Assembly (NCBI RefSeq): GCF_023155095.1
Contig: NZ_JAKNDA010000003.1
Location: 124,001-188,000, forward strand
DNA: 64,000 nt
Source of the DNA: Idiomarina aminovorans
GTDB lineage: Bacteria > Pseudomonadota > Gammaproteobacteria > Enterobacterales > Alteromonadaceae
Reading direction: 5' to 3'
Position 1 is the first letter of the stretch. The number at the start of each line of letters is the position of its first letter. The position numbers and the translations under genes were made by a program. Shown one piece after another: positions 8,742 to 17,707 of the stretch. The notes below the pieces were generated by a model. That model was given only the letters and a program-made list of their open reading frames with translations, did no database searches and was not told the DNA's origin.

Positions 8742-10006
8742 AAGACGAAACACTGGCCATACATCATGGCTACAAAACCGATCCGACCACAAAGTCGGTT
8801 GCCACCCCCATTTATCAAACCGTTTCTTACGAGTTTGATAACGCACAACATGGCGCCGACCTGTTTGATTTAGCCGTTGAAGGGAATATTTACTCACGCA
8901 TTATGAACCCGACCAACGATGTTCTGGAAAAACGGATAGCCGAACTTGAACATGGTGTGGCTGCGCTTGCCGTCGGTTCCGGCATGGCCGCCATTGAATA
9001 TGCGTTAATTACCCTGGCCAGCCAGGGAGACAATATTGTCACCACCCCCCAGCTTTACGGCGGCACCTATACTTTGTTCCGTCACATGTTGCCTTCCTTT
9101 GGTATCGACGTACGCTTTGCCGATTCAGACAAGCCGGAAGCTATCGCCAAACTCATTGATAGCAAAACCAAAGCCGTTTTTTGCGAAAGCATCGGTAATC
9201 CGGCCGGTAATATCGCTGATTTAGAGGGCTATGCTCACGTTGCTCATGAACAAGGCGTGCCGCTGGTGGTCGATAACACCGTTGCCACCCCGATACTCTG
9301 CAAACCGATAGATTTTGGTGCGGATATTGTTGTGCATTCGCTGACTAAATACATTGGCGGGCACGGCAACTCGGTGGGAGGCTTAATTGTCGACAGCGGG
9401 CGTTTTGACTGGACCAAAGAAAAACAGCGCTTTGCTCAGTTCAGTTCACCCGAGCCCGCTTATCACGGAGTGGTCTACACTGAAGCTTTTGGTCCGGCCG
9501 CTTTCATTGCTCGTGTGCGTACTGTGGCGTTGCGTAACACCGGCGCTTGTTTATCGCCGTTTAACGCCTTCTTATTATTGCAGGGTCTGGAGACTCTGGC
9601 TTTGCGCATTGAGCGTCATTGTGAAAACGCACTAAAAGTCGCTGAATATTTAAAAGCCCATCCAAACGTCGAATGGGTTAACTTTGCTGCGTTGCCGGAA
9701 CATCCCAACCACCCGTTAGCGCAAAAGTATATTAAGAAAGGGGTTCCAGCTTCGTTACTCACTTTTGGTGTTAAAGGCGGCTACGATGCCGGCGTGACTT
9801 TTTATGACAAACTGCAGTTGTTTAAGCGCCTGGTGAATATTGGTGACGCGAAGTCTTTGGCCTGCCACCCTGCTTCCACAACGCATCGGCAGCTATCAAC
9901 AGAGGAACAAGCGTCAGTTGGTGTAAAACCTGAAGCCATACGCTTGTGCGTAGGGATTGAGAATGTGGACGATATTATTGCGGATCTCTCACAAGCGTTA
10001 GGTTAA
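8738..10006 (+). CDS. metY: O-acylhomoserine sulfhydrylase (MetY)
   Basis: PLP-dependent Cys/Met metabolism enzyme that makes homocysteine directly from O-acetylhomoserine and sulfide. The N-terminus ETLAIHHGYKTDPTTKS is typical. The Schiff-base lysine is in VVHSLTKYIGGHGN, and SGMAAIEYAL and DNTVATPILC are cofactor-binding segments. At 422 residues it has the MetY rather than MetB length. It overlaps metX by four bases (ATGA) and is followed by a strong terminator, so metXY is a two-gene MetJ operon. Confidence 0.95.
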   Translation: MKDETLAIHHGYKTDPTTKSVATPIYQTVSYEFDNAQHGADLFDLAVEGNIYSRIMNPTNDVLEKRIAELEHGVAALAVGSGMAAIEYALITLASQGDNIVTTPQLYGGTYTLFRHMLPSFGIDVRFADSDKPEAIAKLIDSKTKAVFCESIGNPAGNIADLEGYAHVAHEQGVPLVVDNTVATPILCKPIDFGADIVVHSLTKYIGGHGNSVGGLIVDSGRFDWTKEKQRFAQFSSPEPAYHGVVYTEAFGPAAFIARVRTVALRNTGACLSPFNAFLLLQGLETLALRIERHCENALKVAEYLKAHPNVEWVNFAALPEHPNHPLAQKYIKKGVPASLLTFGVKGGYDAGVTFYDKLQLFKRLVNIGDAKSLACHPASTTHRQLSTEEQASVGVKPEAIRLCVGIENVDDIIADLSQALG

Positions 10007-10014
10007 ACGCTTAT

Positions 10015-10050
10015 AAAAAGGCCACCGCGTTTTTCTAAGGTGGCCTTTTT
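10015..10050. terminator. Intrinsic terminator after metXY
   Basis: AAAAAGGCCACC pairs with GGTGGCCTTTTT around a 12-base loop. With A-run and T-run on opposite sides it can end both metXY and the convergent mscS transcript. Confidence 0.9.
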
Positions 10051-10076
10051 CAGACTAAAACACAAGCTGCAGCAAA

Positions 10077-10895
10077 TTAGTCGTTTTTCTTCAGGTGAAC
10101 ATCCATTTGCGGAAAGGGAATGCCAATGCCCTCTTCATCCAGACGATCTTTAATACGTTCCAGTAAATCCCATCGGGTGGGCCAGTAGTCTTCATTTTTT
10201 GTCCATGGACGCACGTTAAAATCGACCGATGAATCACCCAGATTCGTTACCGTCACCATTGGCTCCGGGTCTTTAAGAACACGTTCATCGCTGGTAATAA
10301 CATCCATCAATGCTTTTTTGGTCTGCTGCAAATTAGCGCTATAGCTCACTCCGATAACCAAATCAATACGACGTAACTCTTCACGGTTATAATTGATAAT
10401 TGGGCCACCGATAATTTCGGAGTTAGGCACAAAAACGACCTTGCGATCGGGGGTTTTCATAATGGTCTGAAAGATATTAATCTGCTCAACGGTTCCTGAT
10501 ACGCCGCCGGCGTCAACATACTCGCCGGCACGAATAGGCCGGAACATAATTAGCAATACACCCGATGCAATGTTGGATAACGAACCTTGTAAAGCCAAGC
10601 CTATCGCCAGACCGGCCGCACCTAATATGGCAATGAAGGACGTGGTTTCAACGCCGACATGCGACAGCGCCATCATAATAGCAGCAATGAAGATGACGGT
10701 TTTTATAATAGCCCCAACAAAGCTAATTACCGCGCCATCGACTTCGCGTTTGCGCATGCCTTTGCTCATCATACCGGTAACGGTGTTAGCAACAATTTTA
10801 CCGATAATTAATATTGCTATAGCAATGATAAACTTAATCGAGAAGCCGATTAGCATGTCTTGGTTGTCATTAATCCACTGTACAATGCTGTCCAT
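10077..10895 (-). CDS. mscS: Small-conductance mechanosensitive channel (MscS family)
   Basis: Inner-membrane tension-gated channel protecting against hypo-osmotic shock. About 272 residues, the minimal MscS size. Three membrane spans are visible (IKFIIAIAILIIGKIVANTV, AIIKTVIFIAAIMMALSHVG, and the Gly/Ala-rich pore helix GAAGLAIGLALQGSLSNIASG). The beta domain follows with PIRAGEYVDAGGVSGTVEQI and FVPNSEIIGGPI. The frame is open further upstream, but ATG at 10895 has TAGGAAT as ribosome site and gives the usual start. Confidence 0.93.
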   Translation of the reverse strand: MDSIVQWINDNQDMLIGFSIKFIIAIAILIIGKIVANTVTGMMSKGMRKREVDGAVISFVGAIIKTVIFIAAIMMALSHVGVETTSFIAILGAAGLAIGLALQGSLSNIASGVLLIMFRPIRAGEYVDAGGVSGTVEQINIFQTIMKTPDRKVVFVPNSEIIGGPIINYNREELRRIDLVIGVSYSANLQQTKKALMDVITSDERVLKDPEPMVTVTNLGDSSVDFNVRPWTKNEDYWPTRWDLLERIKDRLDEEGIGIPFPQMDVHLKKND

Positions 10896-10970
10896 AAAAT
10901 TCCTATTACACCGAAACTTAAACCAATAATTAATTACAGTAATTATAAACGCCTTCACCCACAAGTGAGA

Positions 10971-11717
10971 TCATAAACGGAATGAGTAGCGCCCCCGGGC
11001 ATCAGGCGTGCCCATATACTGCATCATTTCAGCCAGGCCCTCTGGGGTTTCAGGCGTGGGTTTGACCGTGCCTTGCGCACTGAAATTCTGGCTATTAATA
11101 CGGCCATTAATTTCTAATCCCAGGCTATTATTACCATCCATCGCCAGGCTGACAGTGTTGTCAGCACTACACCCCAAATCAACCGGAAAATCTCCTAACG
11201 ACTGCCATTGGTTGTTTACCAGCACACGAATTTGCTCGCCTGTTGCCTGACCTTCCAGCTCATCGCACCACCGCACCGGTCCGGGAGCGGTCACCACAAA
11301 GGTATCTAATGATAAGCGCCAGTTGCCGCCGGTTTTCAACGGTAAGCGAGTACCAACTAACTTCAATAACGCATTCACATCACCACTGGCTTTTACATCT
11401 TTAGCGCCAACTTTGGTTGAACCCGCTAATAACCGCCCGTTCAACGCAAAAGGGTTATTCTGAGAAGGCAAATCGACATCAACTACAAGCTCTCCCAAAA
11501 ACACAGAAAAAACCTGCCAGTTCCAGCTGAGATTATTCAGAACAATACCATCGACGGCAACCTGCCCGGCAGCCCCTTGCCACAAACTACCACTCACCTG
11601 AGACAGCCGAACGTTATCCGGCAACGGAAACCAGTAAACCACTCTTGCCGGCAGCATGACCAGCATGGCCACCAGATACACGACAACTAACCAGGGTATC
11701 CAGCGTTTTAAATTCAT
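10971..11717 (-). CDS. gspN: Type II secretion protein N
   Basis: Last gene of the gsp operon, 248 residues. One N-terminal membrane segment (WIPWLVVVYLVAMLVMLPAR) is followed by a periplasmic domain of repeated beta strands, as in GspN/OutN. Its role in the secretion machine is accessory. It overlaps gspM by four bases, which with its position supports the call more than strong motifs do. Confidence 0.85.
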   Translation of the reverse strand: MNLKRWIPWLVVVYLVAMLVMLPARVVYWFPLPDNVRLSQVSGSLWQGAAGQVAVDGIVLNNLSWNWQVFSVFLGELVVDVDLPSQNNPFALNGRLLAGSTKVGAKDVKASGDVNALLKLVGTRLPLKTGGNWRLSLDTFVVTAPGPVRWCDELEGQATGEQIRVLVNNQWQSLGDFPVDLGCSADNTVSLAMDGNNSLGLEINGRINSQNFSAQGTVKPTPETPEGLAEMMQYMGTPDARGRYSFRL

Positions 11718-12232
11718 GAAGCCTCTCTTACCAGTAATTTGCGCAGGCGCACTTGCCCGGGCGTATTTAATTTCGCTATATCCACCGCGCTCAGCGCCAG
11801 GCCTTGCTGCTGTTCCAGTTCAGCCAGAAAACTTAATAAGTCTGAAAACGCAACATCGTCAATACTCAACAAGTACTCCTGACCCTGTGGCTGCAAACGC
11901 GCAATTTGAATATCTTGTGCAGCCGCTGCACGGTTAATGCGCTGAACCACAGAACCTGAAGCGCTCTGTTGCTCAGCCGTGTTTTGTTCCCGTTTTTTAT
12001 AACGCGCTATTGCTTGCTGAACCCACTGATATTGACTTTGTTGTGCTTCAAGTTTTCGCTCAGCATTGGCAACCGCCTGGGCGCCTGGCTGCCAAATAGT
12101 AAAATACAACACGGCAATACAAAGTACTCCGCCCAACACCGCTAACCAGCTTTGCTCTCGTTTATTAAACTGGCACCAGCGCTGCTTAGCTAAATCGAGG
12201 TAAGGGGTTAAATAATCTTTGAATCGGTTCAT
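11714..12232 (-). CDS. gspM: Type II secretion protein M
   Basis: Bitopic inner-membrane platform protein, 172 residues. WLAVLGGVLCIAVLYFTIW is the membrane anchor after a short cytoplasmic segment. A periplasmic coiled coil (residues 45-85, Gln-rich) leads to a small ferredoxin-like domain. It pairs with GspL to link the ATPase to the platform. Overlaps both gspL and gspN by four bases. Confidence 0.9.
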   Translation of the reverse strand: MNRFKDYLTPYLDLAKQRWCQFNKREQSWLAVLGGVLCIAVLYFTIWQPGAQAVANAERKLEAQQSQYQWVQQAIARYKKREQNTAEQQSASGSVVQRINRAAAAQDIQIARLQPQGQEYLLSIDDVAFSDLLSFLAELEQQQGLALSAVDIAKLNTPGQVRLRKLLVREAS

Positions 12233-13449
12233 GATTGTTCTCCCTGACCATTGAGCTGAACCGTTAATGAGCCCGATACTTGGTCACCGCGATTATTCAT
12301 CGAGCCGGTTTCAATGCTGAGACCTTCAGCTTTTACCGCTTGTTGGAAAGCTTCAAACTGAGAAAAACTTTTGCCAGTTGCCTGCAAACGCAGTTCATTA
12401 TTCTGAAAACGTAGTAACTCAAGTTGCAAATCGGGCTGTGATTTAAAGGCCGGAGCCAATTGCTGCAATACCGTCAGTACTGACCTTTTATCGCCATTGC
12501 CAAGACCGAGACTCTCCAGCTGACGTTGCAATTGAACCTTTAAGTTCACAATACGCGTCTGGCCGGGAAAAGCATCCCGGTAGAGCTGCTCAGACTGAGC
12601 TTTTAAAACTTCACGCTGCGAGTCCAGTTGCCAGTAACGGACACCATTTAATAATACGGCCAGAATAAATAGCGCGCTTGCCGCAGCAGCCAGAGCTCGC
12701 CATGGTAAGTCGAAAGAACGTTTGGCCCGTTGCGAGCGATAAGCTCCCTGCCTCAAATTAATTCCTTTACCTGTCGCAACACTTTGCACGGCAATGGTAA
12801 AGGGGACTTCAATATCCGCTGCGCTCAACGGTGCCGGAGCCTGCGGCCAGTTAAGCGATCCATAGTGAATAATCTCTGTAGGATTTTCCTGTTCAGCAGC
12901 AAAAGACGGAGCGAGTTGTGCAAACTGGTTCTTCTCTATGGTAAAGCCCTGCCAAACTCCGGTTCTGACAAGCACACTGTCGGCAAGCTCCATGGCCTGC
13001 CAAACACCTTCCTGATGCGGGAGTAAAAAGCAGTCAGGTAACCAATAAGCAGAATCAATACCGGCTTGAGTTAATACTTGCAACCAGTCATTCATACGCT
13101 CTTTTGCGACCACTGCAACCGGCAATTCCGTTCCTTTGACATCCGGCCAGGCGAAATGTAACTCGTCAATATCACTTGCCAGTTCTTCTTCCAGTGCGAA
13201 TGGAATAATGCGCTGCAAGTGCCTTTTGGTACCGGCAGGTAGTGTGACTTTAGTCATTAAAACATCTTGTCCCGGCAGGGCAACAATCACTTCGCAACGG
13301 CTGGCTTTGTCTTTTAACTGAGAAAGCTCTGCCGCTGAACTGAGTTCGCCGCTGGCAATTAGCTCTTGCTGACTGTTATGCCAGACCAGCCAGGGTATGG
13401 GTTCGTCGGTGCCAAAAGCCGGCAAACGCAGAATCAATGTTTCATGCAT
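12229..13449 (-). CDS. gspL: Type II secretion protein L
   Basis: 406 residues. The cytoplasmic half (1-245) has the actin-like fold of GspL that binds the GspE ATPase; GTKRHLQRIIPFALEEEL is a family motif. ALAAAASALFILAVLLNGVRYW is the membrane span, followed by a periplasmic ferredoxin-like domain. Its order between gspK and gspM is canonical. Confidence 0.92.
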   Translation of the reverse strand: MHETLILRLPAFGTDEPIPWLVWHNSQQELIASGELSSAAELSQLKDKASRCEVIVALPGQDVLMTKVTLPAGTKRHLQRIIPFALEEELASDIDELHFAWPDVKGTELPVAVVAKERMNDWLQVLTQAGIDSAYWLPDCFLLPHQEGVWQAMELADSVLVRTGVWQGFTIEKNQFAQLAPSFAAEQENPTEIIHYGSLNWPQAPAPLSAADIEVPFTIAVQSVATGKGINLRQGAYRSQRAKRSFDLPWRALAAAASALFILAVLLNGVRYWQLDSQREVLKAQSEQLYRDAFPGQTRIVNLKVQLQRQLESLGLGNGDKRSVLTVLQQLAPAFKSQPDLQLELLRFQNNELRLQATGKSFSQFEAFQQAVKAEGLSIETGSMNNRGDQVSGSLTVQLNGQGEQS

Positions 13450-13452
13450 AAA

Positions 13453-14439
13453 CTAGTCTCCCATCGCCCGGTACAATGTCTGTACTCGACCTTCATTTAA
13501 ATGTAATACCGAGCGCGCTCTCATTTCTATCTCCCCCCACTGGATCAATGCCACCAGTTCGAAGTATTCACTGTGTACCGTCAATTCTGACAGTTCACTG
13601 TTTGACTCTGAGCGGACACTTGCAAGCTCCGCCAGCTGTGCAACTTCTTCATCAGACTCATAGCCTTGCTCCGGCCTGTTACTGATAAAAGCCATAGCGT
13701 CAGCAAGTGTTAACTTACCTTCTGTTACCCCGGTTAATACCGCTGCCTGTTCTTGTTCCAGAGTGTTTATATTGAGAGTTAAATCCGACTCATTAGGAAT
13801 AACACAGGCAACAGGCGCTAGTGTATTAACGACTTTAGCGCTATATCCACGCACCATCCTTAACTCGCTCATCTCCATTAACTGGCTATTGGCGGCTAGA
13901 TACGGCTTGGGTAAGCTCTCATAATCAGGGTCTTCTGCACCATTGCTGCCGGATAACTGACTGTCTTCATCCAGCCAGTCTACCAGACTGTCGGTTAAAA
14001 TCTCTGCCTGATAGCTATCAATATTAAGCGCTTGCAGCAGAGCTTTATATTGCCGCTTCCGTTTCTCCAGAATCCCGGGGTCTTCGCTGTCAGAAACCAG
14101 GCTGTTCAAATTAAAACAGCTGTATAAGTCATTCACCCGCGCCGCAATTTGTCCGCCTTCAACAGGAAAAGGTCCATTCTGACCGGCCCAGTTCTGCTCC
14201 AGATGAGCAACACCGTCATTTTCATCTAATTCACGCTGAAGCACTTCTTTTAACACATCTTCAGCGCTTAACCACATCCAGTAACTCTGTTCAGCCTGCT
14301 GCAAATTACTCATACGTATAATCTGCAGCTGTAACTTCGCGCCCAAATTCACGGCAATAACTGAAACCAGAGCAATAACCAATAATACGGTGATAAGCGC
14401 AGCGCCTTGTTGCGAGCGATAATTCTGACTAATTTTCAC
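13453..14439 (-). CDS. gspK: Type II secretion minor pseudopilin K
   Basis: Tip pseudopilin. Starts at GTG 14439 rather than the ATG 16 codons upstream: GGAGGG lies 7 bases before the GTG, and this start places GAALITVLLVIALVS (prepilin helix) in the usual position after a short basic leader. The Glu normally at +5 of pseudopilins is absent, as is typical for GspK. About 328 residues with the large inserted alpha domain. Overlaps the end of gspJ by 11 bases. Confidence 0.92.
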   Translation of the reverse strand: MKISQNYRSQQGAALITVLLVIALVSVIAVNLGAKLQLQIIRMSNLQQAEQSYWMWLSAEDVLKEVLQRELDENDGVAHLEQNWAGQNGPFPVEGGQIAARVNDLYSCFNLNSLVSDSEDPGILEKRKRQYKALLQALNIDSYQAEILTDSLVDWLDEDSQLSGSNGAEDPDYESLPKPYLAANSQLMEMSELRMVRGYSAKVVNTLAPVACVIPNESDLTLNINTLEQEQAAVLTGVTEGKLTLADAMAFISNRPEQGYESDEEVAQLAELASVRSESNSELSELTVHSEYFELVALIQWGEIEMRARSVLHLNEGRVQTLYRAMGD

Positions 14440-15112
14440 GTCGCAACCCTCCGCTGGTGGTGTCGCCGGACACCCCTGCCGCAGCAATCAGGAACACGCG
14501 TCTAATGGTGCCAAAATTCTCACTGCGAATCGTCACTTCAACCGCCTTGGGTAAATCACCTTCAGTTTCCCAGTTATCACTCCAGCCTTGCTCTACGCCC
14601 TGGTTCGCATTGCTGGCTGTATCACTTCGATAGAAACGAAAAGAGAGCTCGTTCACATCCTCTACTAACGTCTGCACTGACGGATCAGCTGAACGGCCAT
14701 TAATAAAAGTCTGCGTCACTCGCTGTAAATTGCCATCCCATAAACGGTAAACAACGGGTTGCAACTCACTGCGGGGCATCATATTACCCGGGTTATCAAA
14801 GCCACTTCTGACAAACGCCAATACCCCGCCGTCTGAATCAAAATAGCCCGGGTCATTACTCAAATATTGATGCACAACGTCTGTGCCGGAAGGACGCGTT
14901 GGTTTTGCAACCATTTGCCGAATGTCCTGCTGCATCAGTAACTGACTAAACTGCAGACGCTCTAATTGCTCACGTTGCTGCTGAGACTGCTCCTCGGTAC
15001 TGACCATTTGGTTGAGCACCTGAAAGCTGGCAATACCGATAACTGCAAATATCACCATAGTTACCAACACTTCAACTAAGGTAAAACCCTTAGTCGCAGG
15101 GTTAACGTGCAT
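14429..15112 (-). CDS. gspJ: Type II secretion minor pseudopilin J
   Basis: Pseudopilin with prepilin peptidase site KG|FTLVEVLVTMVIF and Glu at +5. ATG 15112 is preferred over one 12 codons upstream because it has a GGGGGGA stretch before it and gives the usual short leader. About 227 residues. Forms the pseudopilus tip with GspI and GspK. Overlaps gspI by 11 bases. Confidence 0.92.
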   Translation of the reverse strand: MHVNPATKGFTLVEVLVTMVIFAVIGIASFQVLNQMVSTEEQSQQQREQLERLQFSQLLMQQDIRQMVAKPTRPSGTDVVHQYLSNDPGYFDSDGGVLAFVRSGFDNPGNMMPRSELQPVVYRLWDGNLQRVTQTFINGRSADPSVQTLVEDVNELSFRFYRSDTASNANQGVEQGWSDNWETEGDLPKAVEVTIRSENFGTIRRVFLIAAAGVSGDTTSGGLRREN

Positions 15113-15494
15113 TTCGCGTCCCCCCTGCTGAATCCGGCTTACGCACATAACGGGTTAACCGAAAATGTTCTCGTCCGTCTTCACTTTTCTGAACTTTCAC
15201 GGTTACGGCAACCACGTTTGGTGTTACGGTTTCGGTTACCTGTTGCTGCCAGTACCAAGTGACTCCGGCCTGCTTTTGCTGACCTTCCCGGCCATCTTTT
15301 AAAGGCCACTTATTCTCAATAGACAATTCGGCTAATCGGTTAGAGGCAACATACTGAGCAAAGGTTTTGTCCTGTAATGCGCTTAACCCGGTCAGATGGC
15401 CACTGGCAGCTTGCAAGGCCGCCAGTGCCGCCAGACTGAAAACCGATAAAGCGACCATTACCTCAATTAAGGTAAACCCCCGCAGAAAACGCAT
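15102..15494 (-). CDS. gspI: Type II secretion minor pseudopilin I
   Basis: 130 residues, the usual GspI size. The leader MRFLRG is followed by FTLIEVMVALSVFSLA, with Glu at +5 after the cleavage glycine. It lies two bases downstream of gspH and overlaps gspJ. Confidence 0.92.
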   Translation of the reverse strand: MRFLRGFTLIEVMVALSVFSLAALAALQAASGHLTGLSALQDKTFAQYVASNRLAELSIENKWPLKDGREGQQKQAGVTWYWQQQVTETVTPNVVAVTVKVQKSEDGREHFRLTRYVRKPDSAGGTRNAR

Positions 15495-15496
15495 AG

Positions 15497-16063
15497 TTAT
15501 TCCGGGGCCTCTGCGGATATACTGATTAACCAGCTATTTTCTGCAATCAACCAGCGTTCCGCCTGAGGGTCATTTAAATGCTCAATATGAATACTGAATA
15601 AGGTCATTTCACCACTGGGGAGGATAAGAATATCGGGCACCTGCTTATTTTCATCACTCTCTTCCGAGAACAAGCCATCACTCAGCGATTCATTTTGCTC
15701 AAGTACTTGCAGGCCCTGGCTGCTAAACTGCCAGCGCAGCGGAAATTCCGTTTTTTGAGCGCGAAGACCGCGCGGGCTTTGTGTCAACCATTGTTCATCC
15801 TGCCAGAACAAAAACTCATAACCATCCTCATGAAACTTTATGCCAGTTGGTTGTTGCCGGACCATTGCGTATTCACGGGCATAATTTAACTGCTGGCGTA
15901 AGGTAACAGCGGCATTATGAGGGGAGTCTTTACCCCGTTCGCCACCAGGTAAAGTAAACACAACCGCACTGGCAATAAGGCCAAGAATAGCCATCACCAG
16001 CATCACTTCAATTAAGGTAAAACCAAACTGACAACGCTTATTGATCACGGTTGTTGTTGCCAA
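15497..16063 (-). CDS. gspH: Type II secretion minor pseudopilin H
   Basis: 188 residues. The prepilin site is CQFG|FTLIEVMLVMAIL after a 14-residue leader. ATG 16063 lies inside the end of gspG (26-base overlap). The C-terminal beta-sheet domain is typical of GspH; YAREYAMVRQQPTGIKF is a recognisable stretch. Confidence 0.92.
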   Translation of the reverse strand: MATTTVINKRCQFGFTLIEVMLVMAILGLIASAVVFTLPGGERGKDSPHNAAVTLRQQLNYAREYAMVRQQPTGIKFHEDGYEFLFWQDEQWLTQSPRGLRAQKTEFPLRWQFSSQGLQVLEQNESLSDGLFSEESDENKQVPDILILPSGEMTLFSIHIEHLNDPQAERWLIAENSWLISISAEAPE

Positions 16064-16475
16064 TCATCCAGCTGCCAAAATCATCATCAGTGCCCGGCTG
16101 GCCATCCGGCCCGGGTGAGAAAATATCCACGTCGCTGTACTGACCCGGGTTCAGTAATAAGTACTCATTCCCATAGGGGTCCTGCGGCAAACGACGAATA
16201 TAGCCACCACCACGATAACTGCGCGGTTGCGGATCTAAATTCGGTTCGTTCACTAAAGCTTCAAGGCCCTGCTCTGTAGTCGGGAACATGCCGTTATCTA
16301 AATGGTACTGTGCCAGCGCATTTTCTAAAGCGACAATATCGGCAATCACTTTTTGTTCATTTGCTTTTTCCTGGTTACCCAGCACATTGGGTAACACCAT
16401 GGTCGCCAAAATTCCGATAATGGCAATAACCACCATTACTTCGACCAATGAAAAACCTGTTTGATGACGTCTCAT
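16038..16475 (-). CDS. gspG: Type II secretion major pseudopilin G
   Basis: Main subunit of the pseudopilus, 145 residues. Leader MRRHQTG then FSLVEVMVVIAIIGILATMV. The body contains ALAQYHLDNGMFPTTEQGL and the C-terminal calcium-binding loop region SPGPDGQPGTDDDFGSW. All these are hallmark GspG features. Confidence 0.96.
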   Translation of the reverse strand: MRRHQTGFSLVEVMVVIAIIGILATMVLPNVLGNQEKANEQKVIADIVALENALAQYHLDNGMFPTTEQGLEALVNEPNLDPQPRSYRGGGYIRRLPQDPYGNEYLLLNPGQYSDVDIFSPGPDGQPGTDDDFGSWMIGNNNRDQ

Positions 16476-16477
16476 AG

Positions 16478-17704
16478 CTAAAGCCCTACACTATTATTTA
16501 ATTGTAAAATGGGTTGAATGATAGACAGTACAATAAAGAAGACAATACCGGCCATCGTTACAATCAGCACCGGTTCAAACACTTTTAAGCTGACCGACAC
16601 CAAATTCTCAAACTCTCTGTCCTGGTTGTCTGCTGAACGCTTCAGCATTTGTTCCAACTCACCAGACTTTTCACCGGCCGCTATCATATGCAGCATCATC
16701 GGCGGGAATAAGCCTGTTTCCTGCAAGGCTCCCCGCATTGACGAGCCTTCGCGCACTCTATCTGCGGCTTCATCAACCGCTTGTCTTATTGCTAAGTTTC
16801 CAATCACTGATGAGGTGATACGCAAACCATCGAGCAATGGCACCGCCGAAGATGTCAGTATACTCAGGGTTCTGGCGAAGCGAGCGGTACTGACTCCTCT
16901 AATGACCTTACCCAGCATCGGCAGTTTTAACAGTCGCCGGTGATATTTAAGGCGGTTCTTTTCATTTCTGACCCATTGATTAAAAGCCACAAGCACCGCT
17001 GCAACTGCAATCAATAACCACAAACCCCAGTTCTGCAAAAACTCACTAATGGCTATCATAGCCAGGGTCGTTGGAGGCAGTTCCTGACCCATGGTCGAGA
17101 AGTTATCGACTATCTGCGGCACAATAGACACCAGCAGGAACACCACAATACCAACCGCCACCAAAGTCAGCATAAGCGGATAGATAAGCGCCTGAGTTAA
17201 CTGGCTTTTCATGTGCTGCCGCTGTTCCGTGTAGTTTGCCAGCTCATCCAATACCGTATCTAAGTGCCCTGACTTTTCTCCGGCAGCAACCATGGCGGTA
17301 TATAACGAATCAAAAACGCCCGGAAACTCTGACATGGCTTCAGCAAGCCCATAACCTTCGACCACTTTGCTACGTACCGACATGAGCAGCTTTTTTAAAC
17401 GTGGCTTATCGGTTTGATCAGCTACCGCGAACAGCGCCTGTTCAATAGGAAGAGCAGAGCTCACCAGGGTTGATAGCTGTCGCGTAATTAAGGCTAAATC
17501 CTGCGCTTTCACCTTACGCTGAGGAAGCCCAAAACGCGGCCGTAAAGTTTTTTTCCTATCCTGGTCTGCGGCCGGTTCTATGGTTAAAGGCATTAAGCCT
17601 TTTTCACGCAATAACTGGCGCACCTGCCGTTCAGTATCGGCTTCCAGTACACCTTTTTTCTTTTTGCCGTTAGCTTCAACAGCTTGGTATTCAAATGCCG
17701 CCAC
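16478..17704 (-). CDS. gspF: Type II secretion inner-membrane protein F
   Basis: Polytopic platform protein, 408 residues, with two copies of the GspF domain. Each copy has the AAGEKSG motif (MVAAGEKSGHLD and MIAAGEKSGELE). Three membrane spans are apparent near residues 170-195, 220-240 and 375-395. Works with GspE to extract and assemble pseudopilins. Confidence 0.95.
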   Translation of the reverse strand: MAAFEYQAVEANGKKKKGVLEADTERQVRQLLREKGLMPLTIEPAADQDRKKTLRPRFGLPQRKVKAQDLALITRQLSTLVSSALPIEQALFAVADQTDKPRLKKLLMSVRSKVVEGYGLAEAMSEFPGVFDSLYTAMVAAGEKSGHLDTVLDELANYTEQRQHMKSQLTQALIYPLMLTLVAVGIVVFLLVSIVPQIVDNFSTMGQELPPTTLAMIAISEFLQNWGLWLLIAVAAVLVAFNQWVRNEKNRLKYHRRLLKLPMLGKVIRGVSTARFARTLSILTSSAVPLLDGLRITSSVIGNLAIRQAVDEAADRVREGSSMRGALQETGLFPPMMLHMIAAGEKSGELEQMLKRSADNQDREFENLVSVSLKVFEPVLIVTMAGIVFFIVLSIIQPILQLNNSVGL

Positions 17705-17707
17705 CCT

